From assembly GCA_017893485.1 (NCBI GenBank), contig JACEHZ010000588.1, positions 372,001 through 436,000 on the forward strand: 64,000 bases of DNA. Reading direction: 5' to 3'. Each line of letters opens with the position of its first letter. Position 1 is the stretch's first letter. Below are positions 1 through 13,300 of this stretch, in pieces. Under the pieces are notes generated by a model. The model was not told the origin of the DNA and did no database searches. It saw only the letters and a program-made list of their open reading frames with translations. The DNA comes from Hemerocallis citrina (Eukaryota > Streptophyta > Magnoliopsida > Asparagales > Asphodelaceae). The position numbers were made by a program, and so were the translations under genes.

Positions 1-1188
1 CACAGTAATTATATGTTTTATTTTGGGGGGTTTTCCACACAATTCCCCAACAAATATTGAAATCCACATTACAAATTGCTATTTCCATATAGTCCCTCCA
101 TCAACTTCAAAAGTGATTAATTTGAGATCCAAGTGCAACATTATGAAAATTCTGGTCCACTGAACCAATTTTAGAGAAAAAATCTTAAGTATAATGATAT
201 AGAAGAGAATAAGATCGCAATGGTAGAAAAACTAGTTTGAGAGGAGAACCTTCCTCTTGAGATTTTTTTTTCGATAATAGGTTCAACGAACCAGAATTTC
301 CATGATGTTGCAATTGAGGCTCTGATTGATTACTTTGGAGTTGATCCAGGGAGACTAATATCGAAATAGCAACTTGAGATATAACAAGTCACAAAACTAA
401 GTTCCATCGGATTTGATATTCTTATGACTACTTGTTGCTTGTCTAAGATGCTCTCTTCTCATAGAGATTGGTTAAGAATCTGAAGATGGCAGTATGAGCT
501 AAAAAAAAATAATAAATAAACAAATAAATAAATTATGAGCATTATGAGCTCAGAAACAATTGCCTCATCATTTTCAAACCTTTCCGTATCCTAATTAACT
601 GAATTTGATACATCCGTAATCAATACTAAATTTATAAACATTGAGCAAACTTCTACCACATTTTTTTCTAAATTAAATAAAAACAGTTCAGAGCTGCAAA
701 TTTAAAGCATCATAAGCTTCTATAAGATATATTTTTTACACAAGAATCCTTTTCAGGTTAGAAGCACAGACAAAAACATGCTGACACAGACACCATGCAA
801 ACCCAACACACCAACACGAGGATTATTCAGGAAAACTATATTGAAATAGCCTGTTTCACGTCGCATATGTGTGTCCATGTTCAACACGATATAGTTTCTA
901 TATAGAAGTGTCCAAGCATCAAAAATTTTAGGTTTCATAATTGGGTCCACAACAGTCCACCATGATCTGGACAATGAAAGCCCGCAAAGCTTTCATATAC
1001 CTTTGGCAAATTTCAAGTAAATTATTAAAATGTAAATCTGCAAGAGAAGCTGCAAAAAATCTAGATTGACAAAATGAGGTACAAACGTGAACAAAGAACT
1101 GTTTCATGACCATCGGAATCATTACTATATATTTCATACAAAACAAAGTAACACTTTTTACAAAGATAAACAGGTGTGTTTTACCAAC
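1..1188 (-). other. VPS35 intron 8 (partial), no exon found
   Basis: This AT-rich stretch follows the GT donor after exon 8 at 1188. I looked on the minus strand for the next conserved VPS35 coding segment and found none, so the following exon should lie beyond the left edge. Nothing else recognisable is present. Confidence 0.6.
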
Positions 1189-1311
1189 CTGAAGCTGCGG
1201 GAATGCACCTAATAATGTTTCAAGTGTCTGCAAGTGGTATTCATCAGGAAACACTTGGATTATACATTCCATCAAGTAGAACTGTGCTAGCTCATCTTTT
1301 GAGTTAACAAC
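1189..1311 (-). CDS. VPS35: VPS35 exon 8
   Basis: The exon is 123 nt in phase 0 with an ACAG acceptor and a GTTGGT donor. It encodes [20 protein letters not shown] to FPQLQ. Confidence 0.92.
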
Positions 1312-4300
1312 CTGTTGATGAAACCCTTAAGTAAACATTATGAGACATCAATGTGTGAAATTTTTTTGGAAAACACTAACCTGCTCCAACACCCTGGGAA
1401 GAACAGTTTCTTTGTACATATCGAGGTCAACACCCTCTATCTGGCTAAGTACATGTAGATTTTTTCCAACCTAAAAGTAATTAATAGATGAAAAAAGGTC
1501 AACATACAAATAGTTGAAGCATTTCTTGTTATCTATTTGGCAACAAGAATAACCATTTCAGGGAAACAACATTACAAGATCACGAAGCTCGCTCCGTTCT
1601 TTTTCCCGTTTCTCCTTTTCCCTGGCAAGTCCCTGCAGAGCAGAAAGCCGGATTCAATACCTCAACTCAATACCTAACAGTATCAATAATTCAAATCACT
1701 AATCTACCTGCATGACCAAAGTTGTTAATAAGCTACAGAGCACGCATTTTATGAAGTTTATACATGTTTTAGAATCTGTTTAGTATTGTTGTGAACAAAA
1801 AATGTTTAGGTGATGTGAAGAAAAAGTATTCTGAGTTGAGAAATTTTCGGAGGCAAAGCCCTAAAGCTTAAGCATCTGCTCAGGGGTGGTGGGAAAAGGG
1901 GGAAATCCTAGTACAGGAAATTTGCTTTTAGGCCAATCCACTTCTACTTATTTTTAACGAACACTTATTCTAAACCTTAAAGTGCTTTTAAGCCAAAGGG
2001 TGCTTTCAGAATCCGAAAGTGCTTTTGAGCTCTCCAAAAAGAAACAAATATTACTGTGCACCAACAAAAGAAATGAGTGAAATATGAACAGATAATTACC
2101 TGATGTTGCATTCGGACCCAAAGTTTGTTCATCTCTATAAAGTTCTGAAGAACGAAATCAACAGCATCCATAACAGTATCGGCATCCCTTGAAGATGTAG
2201 CGAAAATGACAGATCAGCCAAACAGAAATGATAGTGTGAATCATATAAAAATTATTTACTAACAGACGCAAACTTTCCCCTACTAGATTTTTTCCCTTAT
2301 GCAGGAGCATGAGGAGGATGCCAACTAGACATTTAGGATAATGCAAGTTTCTCTCTTGTCCATAGTCTCCACAATTAAAATTTTTGCATAACTATGAGAG
2401 GCAAGATACCCATAAGGTTGATGCTAACTGGGTGGAGGAAAGCAACAGTGGTAAGGATGGTGGTGGTGGTGGTGGTGGTGGATGTTGGTGCTGATGGTGA
2501 TGATGAACTCAGCCAAAAAGAAAATAACTCAAAATAAAATGTGTTTGCAGTGTATGGGGTAATTGAAATGGAATTATGGAACAAATATTAACTGGCAAGA
2601 GCAAAAGTGTAGGCTTGCGAATTGCTATTTGATATTATCATTTTAACACTTCAAAAGATTCCCACTCAATAAAATAGATGCACCACTTGTGACCAGACGG
2701 GACATATATGACACACAAAACACAAAAGATTTATATCAACAAAGAGCTCCATGACATGTGAAATCACAGAGAAGAATAGATTGTACTTAAATGCGATCAA
2801 AGTAATAGAAATAAATAGCCATCCATTATTGCACTTGTAAATCCAGAATTTTATTTATTTTATTTTGTTATTGTTACCGCTGATTTCGGTGTGGGGGTAA
2901 ACAGATGAGATTTGTGAGTTCAAGAAAACCTGAACAGCAGATCCAAGCCTTCTGATTCCTGCCGCAACCTGCAAGGAAGTGCGATACACCGGGGTTGATT
3001 CCGGCGACGCACCCTCCGACGCTCTTGTCAGTAACCAGTGGTGATTAATGAAAGAGCTTAAGGTGGAAAAAGAGTGATTACCTGGTCACAGTGGTAGAGG
3101 GGAGGTATTTATAGTCGCCAGGGAAGTGATTAGGGACTTGATTCCCTGTGTAACTGCCAGGAGTAAAATCCTCACAGTCTGTTTAGGAAACTAACCCTTG
3201 ATTTCCGGTGAGAGTAAATCAGGCCCGTTGACTTGGTCAAATCAGTGGCCCTGATTTGTCTCTTGTTGATCTGGGTTCGCCTCGGGTCGGGACCCGTACC
3301 CAATTGGTGTGGATCCGTTTGTGGGTTATTGGATCTGTGAGAAGGAGATCCAGTACCCGCTTTGGATCCACTTGTATGTGAAATTACCATTTTACCCCCG
3401 AACTTCAAGATTCGCGCCCAATCTGGACGGTTCCGATTTAACCCCATTTTTAGCCATATCACGAGCCCCCCACTCCTGAAGACTGAGTGTGATCAGCCTT
3501 TAAGGAGTGGTTTAACTGTTTTGGTGGCTAGTGGAGTTGTATCGGAGTCCAAATGGAGGATTTTGAATCTCGAAGGGGGTAGTGAGGTAATTTTTTGATG
3601 CCATGTGCTGTTCTCTAGCCATATCGAGTATTTGACGGCTTTTATCTATTTTTTCGGATTATTTATTTAATTTTGCGATGTGTTTACTAATCGTCCGGGG
3701 ACCTTAACAGTACATTCTAGGCAATAATTGTTCGTTCAGGGGCTCAAAAATATACCCCCGAATTTTTAATTATTTTCTAGAATTTTTAGTTAATTTTTCC
3801 GAATTTTTAGCAATTTTTTCGCAATTTTTAAATAAATAAAACGATTTAAATAAATAAAAAATGATTTTAAACACCGATTTATGACGTGGCTCGATCTGGG
3901 CCGTTGATCATGGACGGGCACGAATTTTTGAGAGATCCATCGGTTGTTATCGCTCGGATGCTTTTTTCTCCGTTTGCGAGCTCAGGAAGGCGCTTGCTCG
4001 GCCGCCGACCGGAGGGATAGGGGTTCGGCAGGCCGAGCGACGTGGCGCAATCTGAGCCGTCGGATGATGGAGTGAATCCCAAGAAAATGCTATCTTGTCT
4101 TTTAGCGCACGTGGCGCAATCTGGACCGTTCATCATTAGAAGCACGAATTTCTGAGAGATCCAACGGTCGTAATCGCTCGGTGTCTTTTTTCTCCGTTTG
4201 CAGGATCGGAAAGGCACTTGCTCGGCAGCCGACCGAAGGCAGGGGGTCTCGGCAGTCCGAGCGGCGTGGTGCAATCTGAGCCGTTGGATGGCATGGAGCA

Positions 4301-7300
4301 AGCGTAGGCTCGGAACGGCACTTGCTCGGCTGCCGACCGAAGACATGGGGGTTTCGGCAGTCCGAGCGACGTGGCGCAATCTGAGCCGTTGGAGGACGAC
4401 ACGCATCTCGAGACGGGCACATTTCTCAAGAAAACACTATCTTGTCGTTTAGTGTCCTCGGCGAGATCTGGGCCGTCTGATCGAGATCTTACACGAAAGT
4501 TGAGGAGAAAGTGAGTTTTCTCCGTTTGCAGGATCGGAAAGGCACTTGGTCGGCAGCCGACCGACGGCATGGGGCTTCGGCAGTCCGAGCGACGTGGCGC
4601 AATCTGTATCGAGACGATCCTGTTCCCAAGGGCATTAACGGTGCCCCGGGGTTTGTGCGGCGTTCCATCTTCCCAAAGTCATTAAGAATGATTCCCATAA
4701 TTAATGCGTGGCGTTTCAACTTCCGAGGGTCATAATGGCCGGATCTTGGAGGATAGCTTATAAGTACCCCATTCCCTTTGGTCATTTTAATCGCAACAAT
4801 GTTGAGTTTTAGCCCTCGGAGGCATCCACTTTGGGTGGTTGCTCTTCGGAAGGACGGGTGGTCGTTCTTCCACCATGGTCTTCTCCTGACTCTGACGGCC
4901 CCGAAGTGGATGTCAGGGTCAGGGGAGATCATGGTGGAAGAAGTGATGATCAAAGTCCGGATTCGAGCGACCATGTGTTTCGGAAGGACGGGGGGTCGCT
5001 CTTCTGCCAAAATCTTCTCCTGATTCTGACGGCCCGGGTGGAGGTGTCAGGGTCAGGAGAGATGTTGGCAGAAGGGTTGACTGCCGAGGTCCAGGTCCGA
5101 GGGGCGATGTGCCTCGGTAGGTCGTCGTTCTTCTACCATGATCTTCTCCCGATTCTGAGTGCTCCGATGTGGGTGTCAGGGTCGGGGAAGGTCATGGTAA
5201 AAGAGGTGATGACCCAAGTCCGGAACCGAGGGACGAGTTTGCTTCGGGAGGACGGGTGGTCGTTCTTCCACCGTGTTCTTCTCCCGATTCTGACTGCCCC
5301 AATGCGGGTGTCAGGGTCGGGGAAGATCACGGTAGAAGAGGTGATGACCCAAGTCCGGATCCGAGGGTCTGCAGTAGCTTCGGAATGATGGGTCTCTTCC
5401 CATCTCTGTCTTCCTTCCAGGCTGACGGCTTCCGATGGTTGTCAGCCCGAAAGAGTTAGAGATGGGGGGTGTGCCGATCTGCTTTTGACCGGGCCCCGGA
5501 GGTCGGCGAAATACCGACCGAGACCTGGGGCCTGGGGGGCTCGCCGAAGGCGGTGCCTTAAAACTTTGAATCTAAATTTTTTCTGGTTTCTTCAGACAGA
5601 GGTGGGACGTCCGAGGGTATGATTATCCGGGCGACGTGGCGCAATCTGAGTCGTTAGATGCTGTGGCGCATCTCGAGACGGGCTCAGTTCCCAAGAAAAC
5701 GCTACCTTGTCGTTTAGCGTCGCTGGCGAGATCTGAGCCGTCTGATCGAGATCCTACACGAAAGTTGAGGAGAAAGTGGGTTTTCTCCGTTTGCAGGCTC
5801 GGGATGGCACTTGCTCGGTCGCCGACCGGGCCCTTTGCCGCTGGGCTCGGATTGCATGTAATTCGGATTTAGACCATGTTGTGCCGAGCTACTTGACTTG
5901 GTGGGAGGACAAAGTCGTGTTGGGCCTTCGCGACGTTTCGAGTGTGGCCCAAAAGTCGCGCCCTTACGTTTGGAAGTCCAAGGGACGTTCCTCTTTTACT
6001 ATAAATCTTCACCCCCCTTAATCCAAGCCTCATTATTCACTTTTACTCTCTCTCTTCAGTTTTTACTTTCACCTTCGAAGTTTTTAGCTCCTTGGTGGTG
6101 GCGCTAGCTGTCGCGGCGAGGCATTCTCTGTTTCCGGTGAACTTTTCCGACCGTAGCTGTCACTTCAAGGTCAGTCTCCTTCCCCTTTCTTTTGAAAATG
6201 GTTAAGATTACTTCCTCAGATGAGACCCCCGCCTCGGAGCGAGCCGTAGGCCGAGCGGGCAAAGGAAAGGAGGTAGTGGAGCCGACCGATCAGAGTGTCG
6301 TTCGGCCGGACAGGGAGGGTGAAGTAGCCGAACCACCTCAGGAAGTCGCGGCGGCATCTCAAAAGGGTAAAGCGGCAGTCACAATCGTCGAGACGCCGAA
6401 GACGGCGGGGGCGTTCGGTCGGCAGCCCATTGCTCTGTCGAGCGTGGGAGGCGTTCGGGACTACGCCGAGGATATCTTGGAGAAGGTGACCCAAGGCACG
6501 GCCAAGTCAGTGGAGGAAAATGAACCGAGAAAGCTGTCCGAGGCGGACCATACCATCTTGACTCTTACGGAGGCCGATCTTCATCTGATCCGAAAGGGGT
6601 TCCAGATTCCTGCCGACTACGGGCTACTCCTCCCCGGGCCGGGTTTCCGAGCCAACACGAAGTCTTCGACAGACGTGTGCGTCTTCCCTGTCGACTCCCT
6701 GATCGCCGGGCTTCGCTTCTCCCTTCATCCGTTTATAGTCGATGTCTTGAATTGGTATGGTTTGAGCCCCGCCCAGCTGATGCCGAACACCTGGAGGCAC
6801 GTCCTGGTGTTTGTTCTCCGGTGCCAAGAGGTCGGCGCCGCGCCGAGCATGTTTCTCTTTCGGAGCCTCTACCACCCCTGCCAGCCAAACCGAAACGAAC
6901 AGAGGTTCTATCTTTCGCCACGGACGGGCGTGAAGTTGGTCGAGAACCCGGACTCGATCAAACATTGGAAGGAGAAGTATTTCATCATTCGAGCCCCTGC
7001 GCCGTGGACGATACCGATAGTTTGGGCGAAGGATGGCCTGCCCAAGCGAGCCAAGAAAGAGCCGGCGTTGAGTGACGAGGAAGCAGAGGTCCTCAAGAAG
7101 CTCCTCGCTCTGCCAGCGCTAAGCTGGAAAGATATTACCGAGGAGGCTCTGTTTCGAGGGGTCTCAGTCCGATCGACCCTAGTACGCTTCTGGTATTTAT
7201 ACTCTTTGCTTAAAGTTCATGAAAATTTTTCTAAGTTTTTTCATTCGGCTTGTGCAGAGACGATGAAGATGGACTATAAAGCTTTGATGGCGAAGGCCAG

Positions 7301-10300
7301 GGCGGCGGAGCAGGAGACGAAGAAGAAGAGGCCTTCGGCAGGGCCTCAGGGCGGCCGAGCCCCGAAGAAACCGTCGGTCGGGAAGACAAGAGACCCGGAG
7401 AAGGCCGTTGTTCCGGGGACTGGCCCCGAGCAGGAGAAGTCCGCGGCTACGGATCCTCCAGCTTCCGGTGTGCCGGCGACAGTAGCGGAGGGGAATGCAG
7501 CCGGCTCGTCGAGCGGTGCATTCGGGGTGAATGAGGTGCTATCCCTCCAAGTTCCGCCCCTTACTGCCGAGGCGGAGAAGATCTTGACCGAGCGGCATAA
7601 GCAGATCTTCATCCCTGACTGGCAGGTGATGAATGTCGACGGCTTCTTGGGCGACGGCAACATCTGCATGGAAGCGGTGAGGCACCTGCCGACCCCAAAG
7701 GATCGGGCGGCCCTAAAGGCCGGACTAGCAGGAGACGCCACGATGCAGATCGCTCGGAACACCATGTCGGTAAGTGGACCGAACTCTTTCTCATTGAAAT
7801 TTTTCTTAAGATTTCTTCAAGTTTCTACGTTCGGACTCTAACGGCTTGTTCTCTTTTCAGACCCTCTGCCACTTCAACTTCCTGCTCGAGGAGTTCGCGA
7901 GCAAGGAACAGGAGTATGAGCGGGAGAGGGTGGAGCATGTCAAGGCCACGAAGCTGCTTGATGCCGAGCAATTCCTCTCGGCAAAGAGGGGCGCCGAAGT
8001 GGCTGGGCTGGAGAAATAGCTGGCCGACGCCATTCAGCTGTCGAAGGACACGGCGGCCAAGCTCGAGGCTTCGGAGAAGGAGGCTGCCGAACTGAAGGAG
8101 GAGCTGGCCAATGCTCGGTCGGAGGCAGAGAGGGCTCGGAAGAGGGCCGAGAGGATCATGGCCAAGCACCGATCTAAGGTGGCGAAGGCAAAGAAGGCTG
8201 TCCAGGAGGAGGCCGAGCATCACATGTACAAGAACATGGAGGACGCCTACGGCCGAGCACTGCTCCACGTTGCTGCTCGGAATCCGGGTTTCGACACGTC
8301 CTCTTACCGTTTCTACGACCCCGTGGAGGGGGAGGAGGAGGTTCCCCTGGGGATGCTCGGCCCCGAGGGACAGACAGACGGTGTCGAAGGCCCGGGCGAG
8401 ACCAAGGCCGAGGAGGAAGAGGAGGACGACTCTGAGGAGGAGAGTGGGAGCGAGGACGGGGACGAGGACGAGGGCGAGGACGAGGACGAGGCCGAGGGGT
8501 GGACGGACCCGAACGACAAAAAGGTCGACCCCTGACTCGGTTGCCTCTTTTAGTCTTTCGTTGTTTTGTTTCTTTTTGTAAGCCTAACTGCGGACTGGCC
8601 ACCACTCTTGTAAAACTTTCTTCTCGGTTTTGAATGAAAACAATTTGTTTGGCCAAAATTTATCCAAGTGTTGAGTCTCGGATTTTGTGTATGATTAGTT
8701 GTAAATGTTTCCAAGTGTTGGCCCATCGGATTTACCTCTGCTTTTCAGGTGAAGTTCGGTCCGATCACGGAGGTTTCGTACCTTCGTAAAGAGCTGACCA
8801 AGACAAAACGAGAGCTGTCACTAAGCCAAGACAAACGCTTTTATATGCTTCTGAAACTGGAGGAGATAAAGGCGCTGGCCAGGGGGCAGTGTCGCGAGCT
8901 GAAGCAGCTACGAAAACGAGCCCCAGTTCCTTTTGCTGAGAGCGAGGTCGAGCGGCTTAGTAGGGAGCTTGCCATCGCCGAGCGGAAGAACGAAGAGCTT
9001 TCGGCCAAGATCCGACACTTGGAGGTAGCGGGGCGAGGTCGTTCGGCGGAAGAAGAGAAGCTTGCTTCCGAGCTGGAGAAGGTGTCGTCCGAGCGCAAGA
9101 AGCTGCTGGCCGAGGTCGACAAGCTTAGGAGGATCACGATAGATAGGGGATTGAGGTCACCCATTACCAACGGCTTGCGACCGATAGTGCCAACGCTTCG
9201 GGCTCGTCGAGGTTTCCTCGTTTGAAGAAGTTGGCTAAGGACGACGCTTTGAAAGATAGAATCATTGAACTGGAGGAAGAGGTCGCGTCGCTCAAGCCTC
9301 TGCCTGAGAGGGCTAACGTCCGCAGTACGTCGTGTACCCGCGAAGAGAGCGAGAGAGGGATTACATTTTACGAACTTGCGACATGTTTGCCTGTGGCTAG
9401 GCAGAGCCCTGCCGAGGCTCAGAGTAGCGTGGCCGTCTCGTCGAGCGGAGCCTCGATCGGCGCCACAGTTAGGGTCAGCAGTGAAGGGGGTCACGTTTCG
9501 TTGGTTTAGGAACGAGTTCGGAGGGTAGGCCTCGTTGTCCTCGCGTTTCCTTAAACCGAAGCGTTCCCCTTCCGAAGAGGCCCTGATTATGTCGTTTTAT
9601 GTTTTTTCTGGCTATTGTAAAAACTTAATTGTGGGGTCGGTCTGGCCGCATGTAGAACTATTATATCTAAATACGAATCTGAAAGTTTGATTGGAAAATT
9701 CTTCAAGTGTTGGACTTCGGCAGTGTATTGAAATTTTGCTATTCGTTTTCCTTTCTTTTCAGCTCGTGGGGGCAGCCCAATACACTGATTCCAACGGCTC
9801 GGACGATGATGCTGATGCCAGGGCAACTTCAGGGGCGACGAAGTCGCACTCGACGAAGTGCCGAGAGCGGCTTTATGGTGTCGAGCTGGAGTTACGCCGA
9901 GCTGAGAGCGAACGGGTCCACCTTCAGTCCGTCCTCGGCCAACGAGACGCTGAGATCCAACGTCTGGAGAGTAGGATCAGCGAGGCGACCCCCGTGGGAG
10001 AGGGCGAAGACTCGCAGACTGCTTTTAGCAACGCTCTTCGGGTCCAGTGCATTCGGCACAACCAGTCGAAAGTGATAGCCGAGCGGGACGATTTGCTCTC
10101 TGAGATCCGTCACTTGCAGACCGTGGAGGCGAAGCTTCGGAAGGAGGCAGAGGAGCTGTCAGCCGAAGTGGATGGGCTGGCGACCGAACGGATCAGTGAA
10201 GACATTTCTGTTTGAAGACCAAGTGTAATGGGTCGGCGCTGTATTTTTTGTTTTCTAATTCTTTGTAACCATGGAAAGATTGCTTTGTATTGTGTCCCGA

Positions 10301-13300
10301 TCAATAATAAAATTCTTTTAAGAACTTGCATCTTTCGTTGCTCTGTGTATTTATCCCGTTTGTGAGCATTTTGGTCGTGCCGAGGTTTACGAGCCAAGTG
10401 CGTAGTGCCGTCGGCAAGAATCTCGAGGCGAACCAGTTTGTATGGGAACGCTATCTTGTCGTTAGCGGCGCTGACAAGATCTGGGCCGTTAGATTTTGGC
10501 ACGAATCTCAAGACGGCTTTGTTCCCAAGAAAACGCTATCTTGTCGTCTAGCGTCACTGGCAAGATCCTGGCCGTCTGATTGGGATCCTACGCGAAAGTT
10601 GAGGAGAAAGTGATTTTTCTCCGTTTGCAGGATCGGAATGGCCCTTGCTCGGCTCCCGACCGGAATGGCCCTTGCTCGGCACCCGTACGCGAGGTCGAGG
10701 GGTGAGCCGAGCTCTTTTCCATGGTGAAGTTCGCCGATTATGGCGGATGTTCGACGGCTGTGGGAGCAATTCCGAATGGTGACCAACTCCTAACTCGCCG
10801 AGAAGCAAGTTTGGGGAGTGGAATCGAACCAAGTGTTGGACTCCGGAACCATCGGCGTAGTCCAACGGTTGTGGGAGCAGTTCCGAACGGCGATCTACCT
10901 CTGGCTCGTCCGGGGGCGAGCCGAGGAGGTAAAGTCGAGCCGAGTGTTGGACTCCGAACCATCGGTGTAGTTCAACGGTTATGGGAGCAGTTCCGAACGG
11001 CGATCTACCTCCGGGGGCGAGCCGAGGAGGTAAAGTCGAGCCGAGTGTTGGACTCCGAACCATCGGTGTTGTTCAACGATTGTGGGAGCAGTTCCGAACG
11101 GCAATCTACCTCTGGCTCGTCCGGGGGCGAGCCGAGGAGGTAAAGTCGAGCCGAGTGTTGGACTCCGAACCATCGGTGTTGTTCAATGGTTGTGGGAGCA
11201 GTTCCGAACGGCGATCTACCCCTGGCACGCCCGGGGGCGAGCCGAGGAGGCAAAGTCGAGCCGGACATTGGACCCCGAACCATTGGTTGAAAAAATAAAA
11301 ACAAAGGATAGAGGCGGAGAGATGTAAACAAATTTATAAGCATGAAAGATCATTCTTCATTGATAATCGACGGCGAACCGTTTATACATATTACAATTTA
11401 TGAAATAGAATACAAGTTAGAGGAGAGGAATGGCTCGATATCCTGGGATACTTAGAGTGGCGCCGGGGCGCTCTCTTGGTATTTCAGGAGGTGGTCGGCA
11501 TTCCAGGTCCTCGGAATCTCTCTGCCCTCTAGGTCTTCCAGACGATATGCTCCGGACCGAACTACCCATGTGATCTTGTAAGGCCCTTTCCAGTTCGGAG
11601 CCAGCTTGCTCTTCTGATTCGGGAAGGATATGGCTAGCTTTCTTAAGACTAAATCCCCTTGCTTAAGGTTGGTGGGTCGGACCTTCTTGTTGTATGCCAA
11701 CTCGACCCTTCTTCGGTAATTCTGTTGCCGAATTGACGATCTTTCCCTCAGCTCATCCACCAGATCTAAGTTTGCTCTGAGGTCTCTGGCATTCTGTTCC
11801 TCATTGTAGGCCGCAAGGCGAGGAGAAGGTATGCCGACCTCGAGGGGTATCACTGCCTCGGACCCGTAGGTGAGGTTGAAAGGGGACTCTCCTGTGGGGG
11901 TCTGCTTGCTCGTGCGATAGTTCCATAGGACGTTGGGGAGTTGGTCGACCCATAAGCCTTTGGAACATTTGTCCAGCCTTTTCTTGATACCTGCGAGGAT
12001 CTGCCGATTAGCGTTTTCTGCCTGTCCGTTCAACTGAGGGTGGGAGACGGACGAGAAGCGCTGCTGGATGGCGAGGTCGTCGCACAGAGCTCGGAATGCT
12101 GCGCCAGTGAACTGAGTCTCGTTGTCCGTCACAAGGACACGGGGGACGCCGAACCGACAAATAACGGTCTTCCAGAAGAATTGAAGCACTTTGTTCTCGG
12201 TGATGGTGGCGAGGGGCTCGACCTCGATCCACTTCGAGAAGTAGTCGATGGCAACCACCAAGAACTTGAACTGGCCGGGAGCCGGAGGGAAGGGCCCTAG
12301 TAAATCCATCCCCCACATTGCGAAGGGGATAGGACTTGATAAGGAGGCGAGGTTGGCTTGAGGGAGGCGACGGATGCTGGAGTGTCTCTGGCAAGAGTTA
12401 CATTGCCGAACGTGTCGCTCGGCGTCTTAAAGAAGGGTCGGCCAGAAGTATCCATAATTCAAAGCTTTCCGGGCCAAGGACCTGGATCCTGAATGTGCCC
12501 CGCCGATGCCTTCGTGGAGCTCTTGTAAGGCATAGTCAGCCTGTTCTGGGGAGAGGGACCTTAGGTATGGTCGGCCGTCAATTTGAGAGAATGAGCGTTT
12601 GTATAAAATACCCTCGATCAAGACATACCGCTCGGCCCAGGTTCTGACTCGGCGTGCTTCTTTGGGATCTTCGGGCAGGAGCCCGTCCCTTAAGAACTCC
12701 ACCAATGGCTTCATCCAGTTATCTTGCAGCATGACCGGCAATGACTCCGCCGAGCCGGATGTCTCATCTTCTATGCTCGGCCTTGAGAGGACCTCAATCA
12801 AGACGGTCTGCTCGAGACCTTGGAGGGAGGACGAGGCCAACTTGGAGAGAGCATCGGCCTGGGAATTCTCCTCACGAGGGACTCATTGGATGAGTGCCTC
12901 TTCAAAGCGGCTCATGAGGGCTCTGACCTTAGCGAGGCATTTCGCCATCCGTTCGTCTCGCGCCTCGTACTCGCCCAAGACCTGGTTCACAATCAGCTGA
13001 GAATCACTGTGAATTCAGAGGCGCTGGGCCCCAGCACTTCGAGCAAGTCCGAGGCCTGCGATGAGCGCCTCGTACTCGGCCTCGTTGTTCGAAGCCTTGA
13101 AGTTCATACGGATTGCATACTGGAGGACGAAGTCATCAGGGCCGTTCATAATGATGCCTGCGCCGCTTCCTTCGTTACAGGAGGAGCCGTCCACGAAGAC
13201 TGTCCAAATGGGGGGTCCGTCCGGGACCTGGTTGACCTCATGAATGGTGGACTCGACGATGAAGTCGGCGAGTGCCTGTGCTTTGATTGCCGTCCGAGGT

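Larger units (their letters stand above)
3462..6197 (+). repeat. Tat 3' non-coding region with repeat blocks and upstream region of the antisense gene
   Basis: Between the 3' LTR and the antisense gene lie a short AT-rich stretch (3600-3880), a mosaic of repeats (3884-4620 and 5632-5835) sharing modules such as GACGTGGCGCAATCTGAGCC and TTTTCTCCGTTTGCAG, and a minisatellite (4845-5378). Open frames through these blocks exist only because the repeats lack stops; they show no protein similarity I recognise. A second TATA-like TTATAAGTA lies at about 4758. Confidence 0.7.

Noticed and set aside
4831..5459. Long plus-strand open frames in the Tat 3' region
   Set aside because: They are translations of the 131-134 bp minisatellite in two frames, lacking stops because of the repeat. 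No conserved protein pattern.
10554..11343. Minus-strand repeat proteins with [16 protein letters not shown] motifs
   Set aside because: These are the antisense translation of the 101-111 bp minisatellite.
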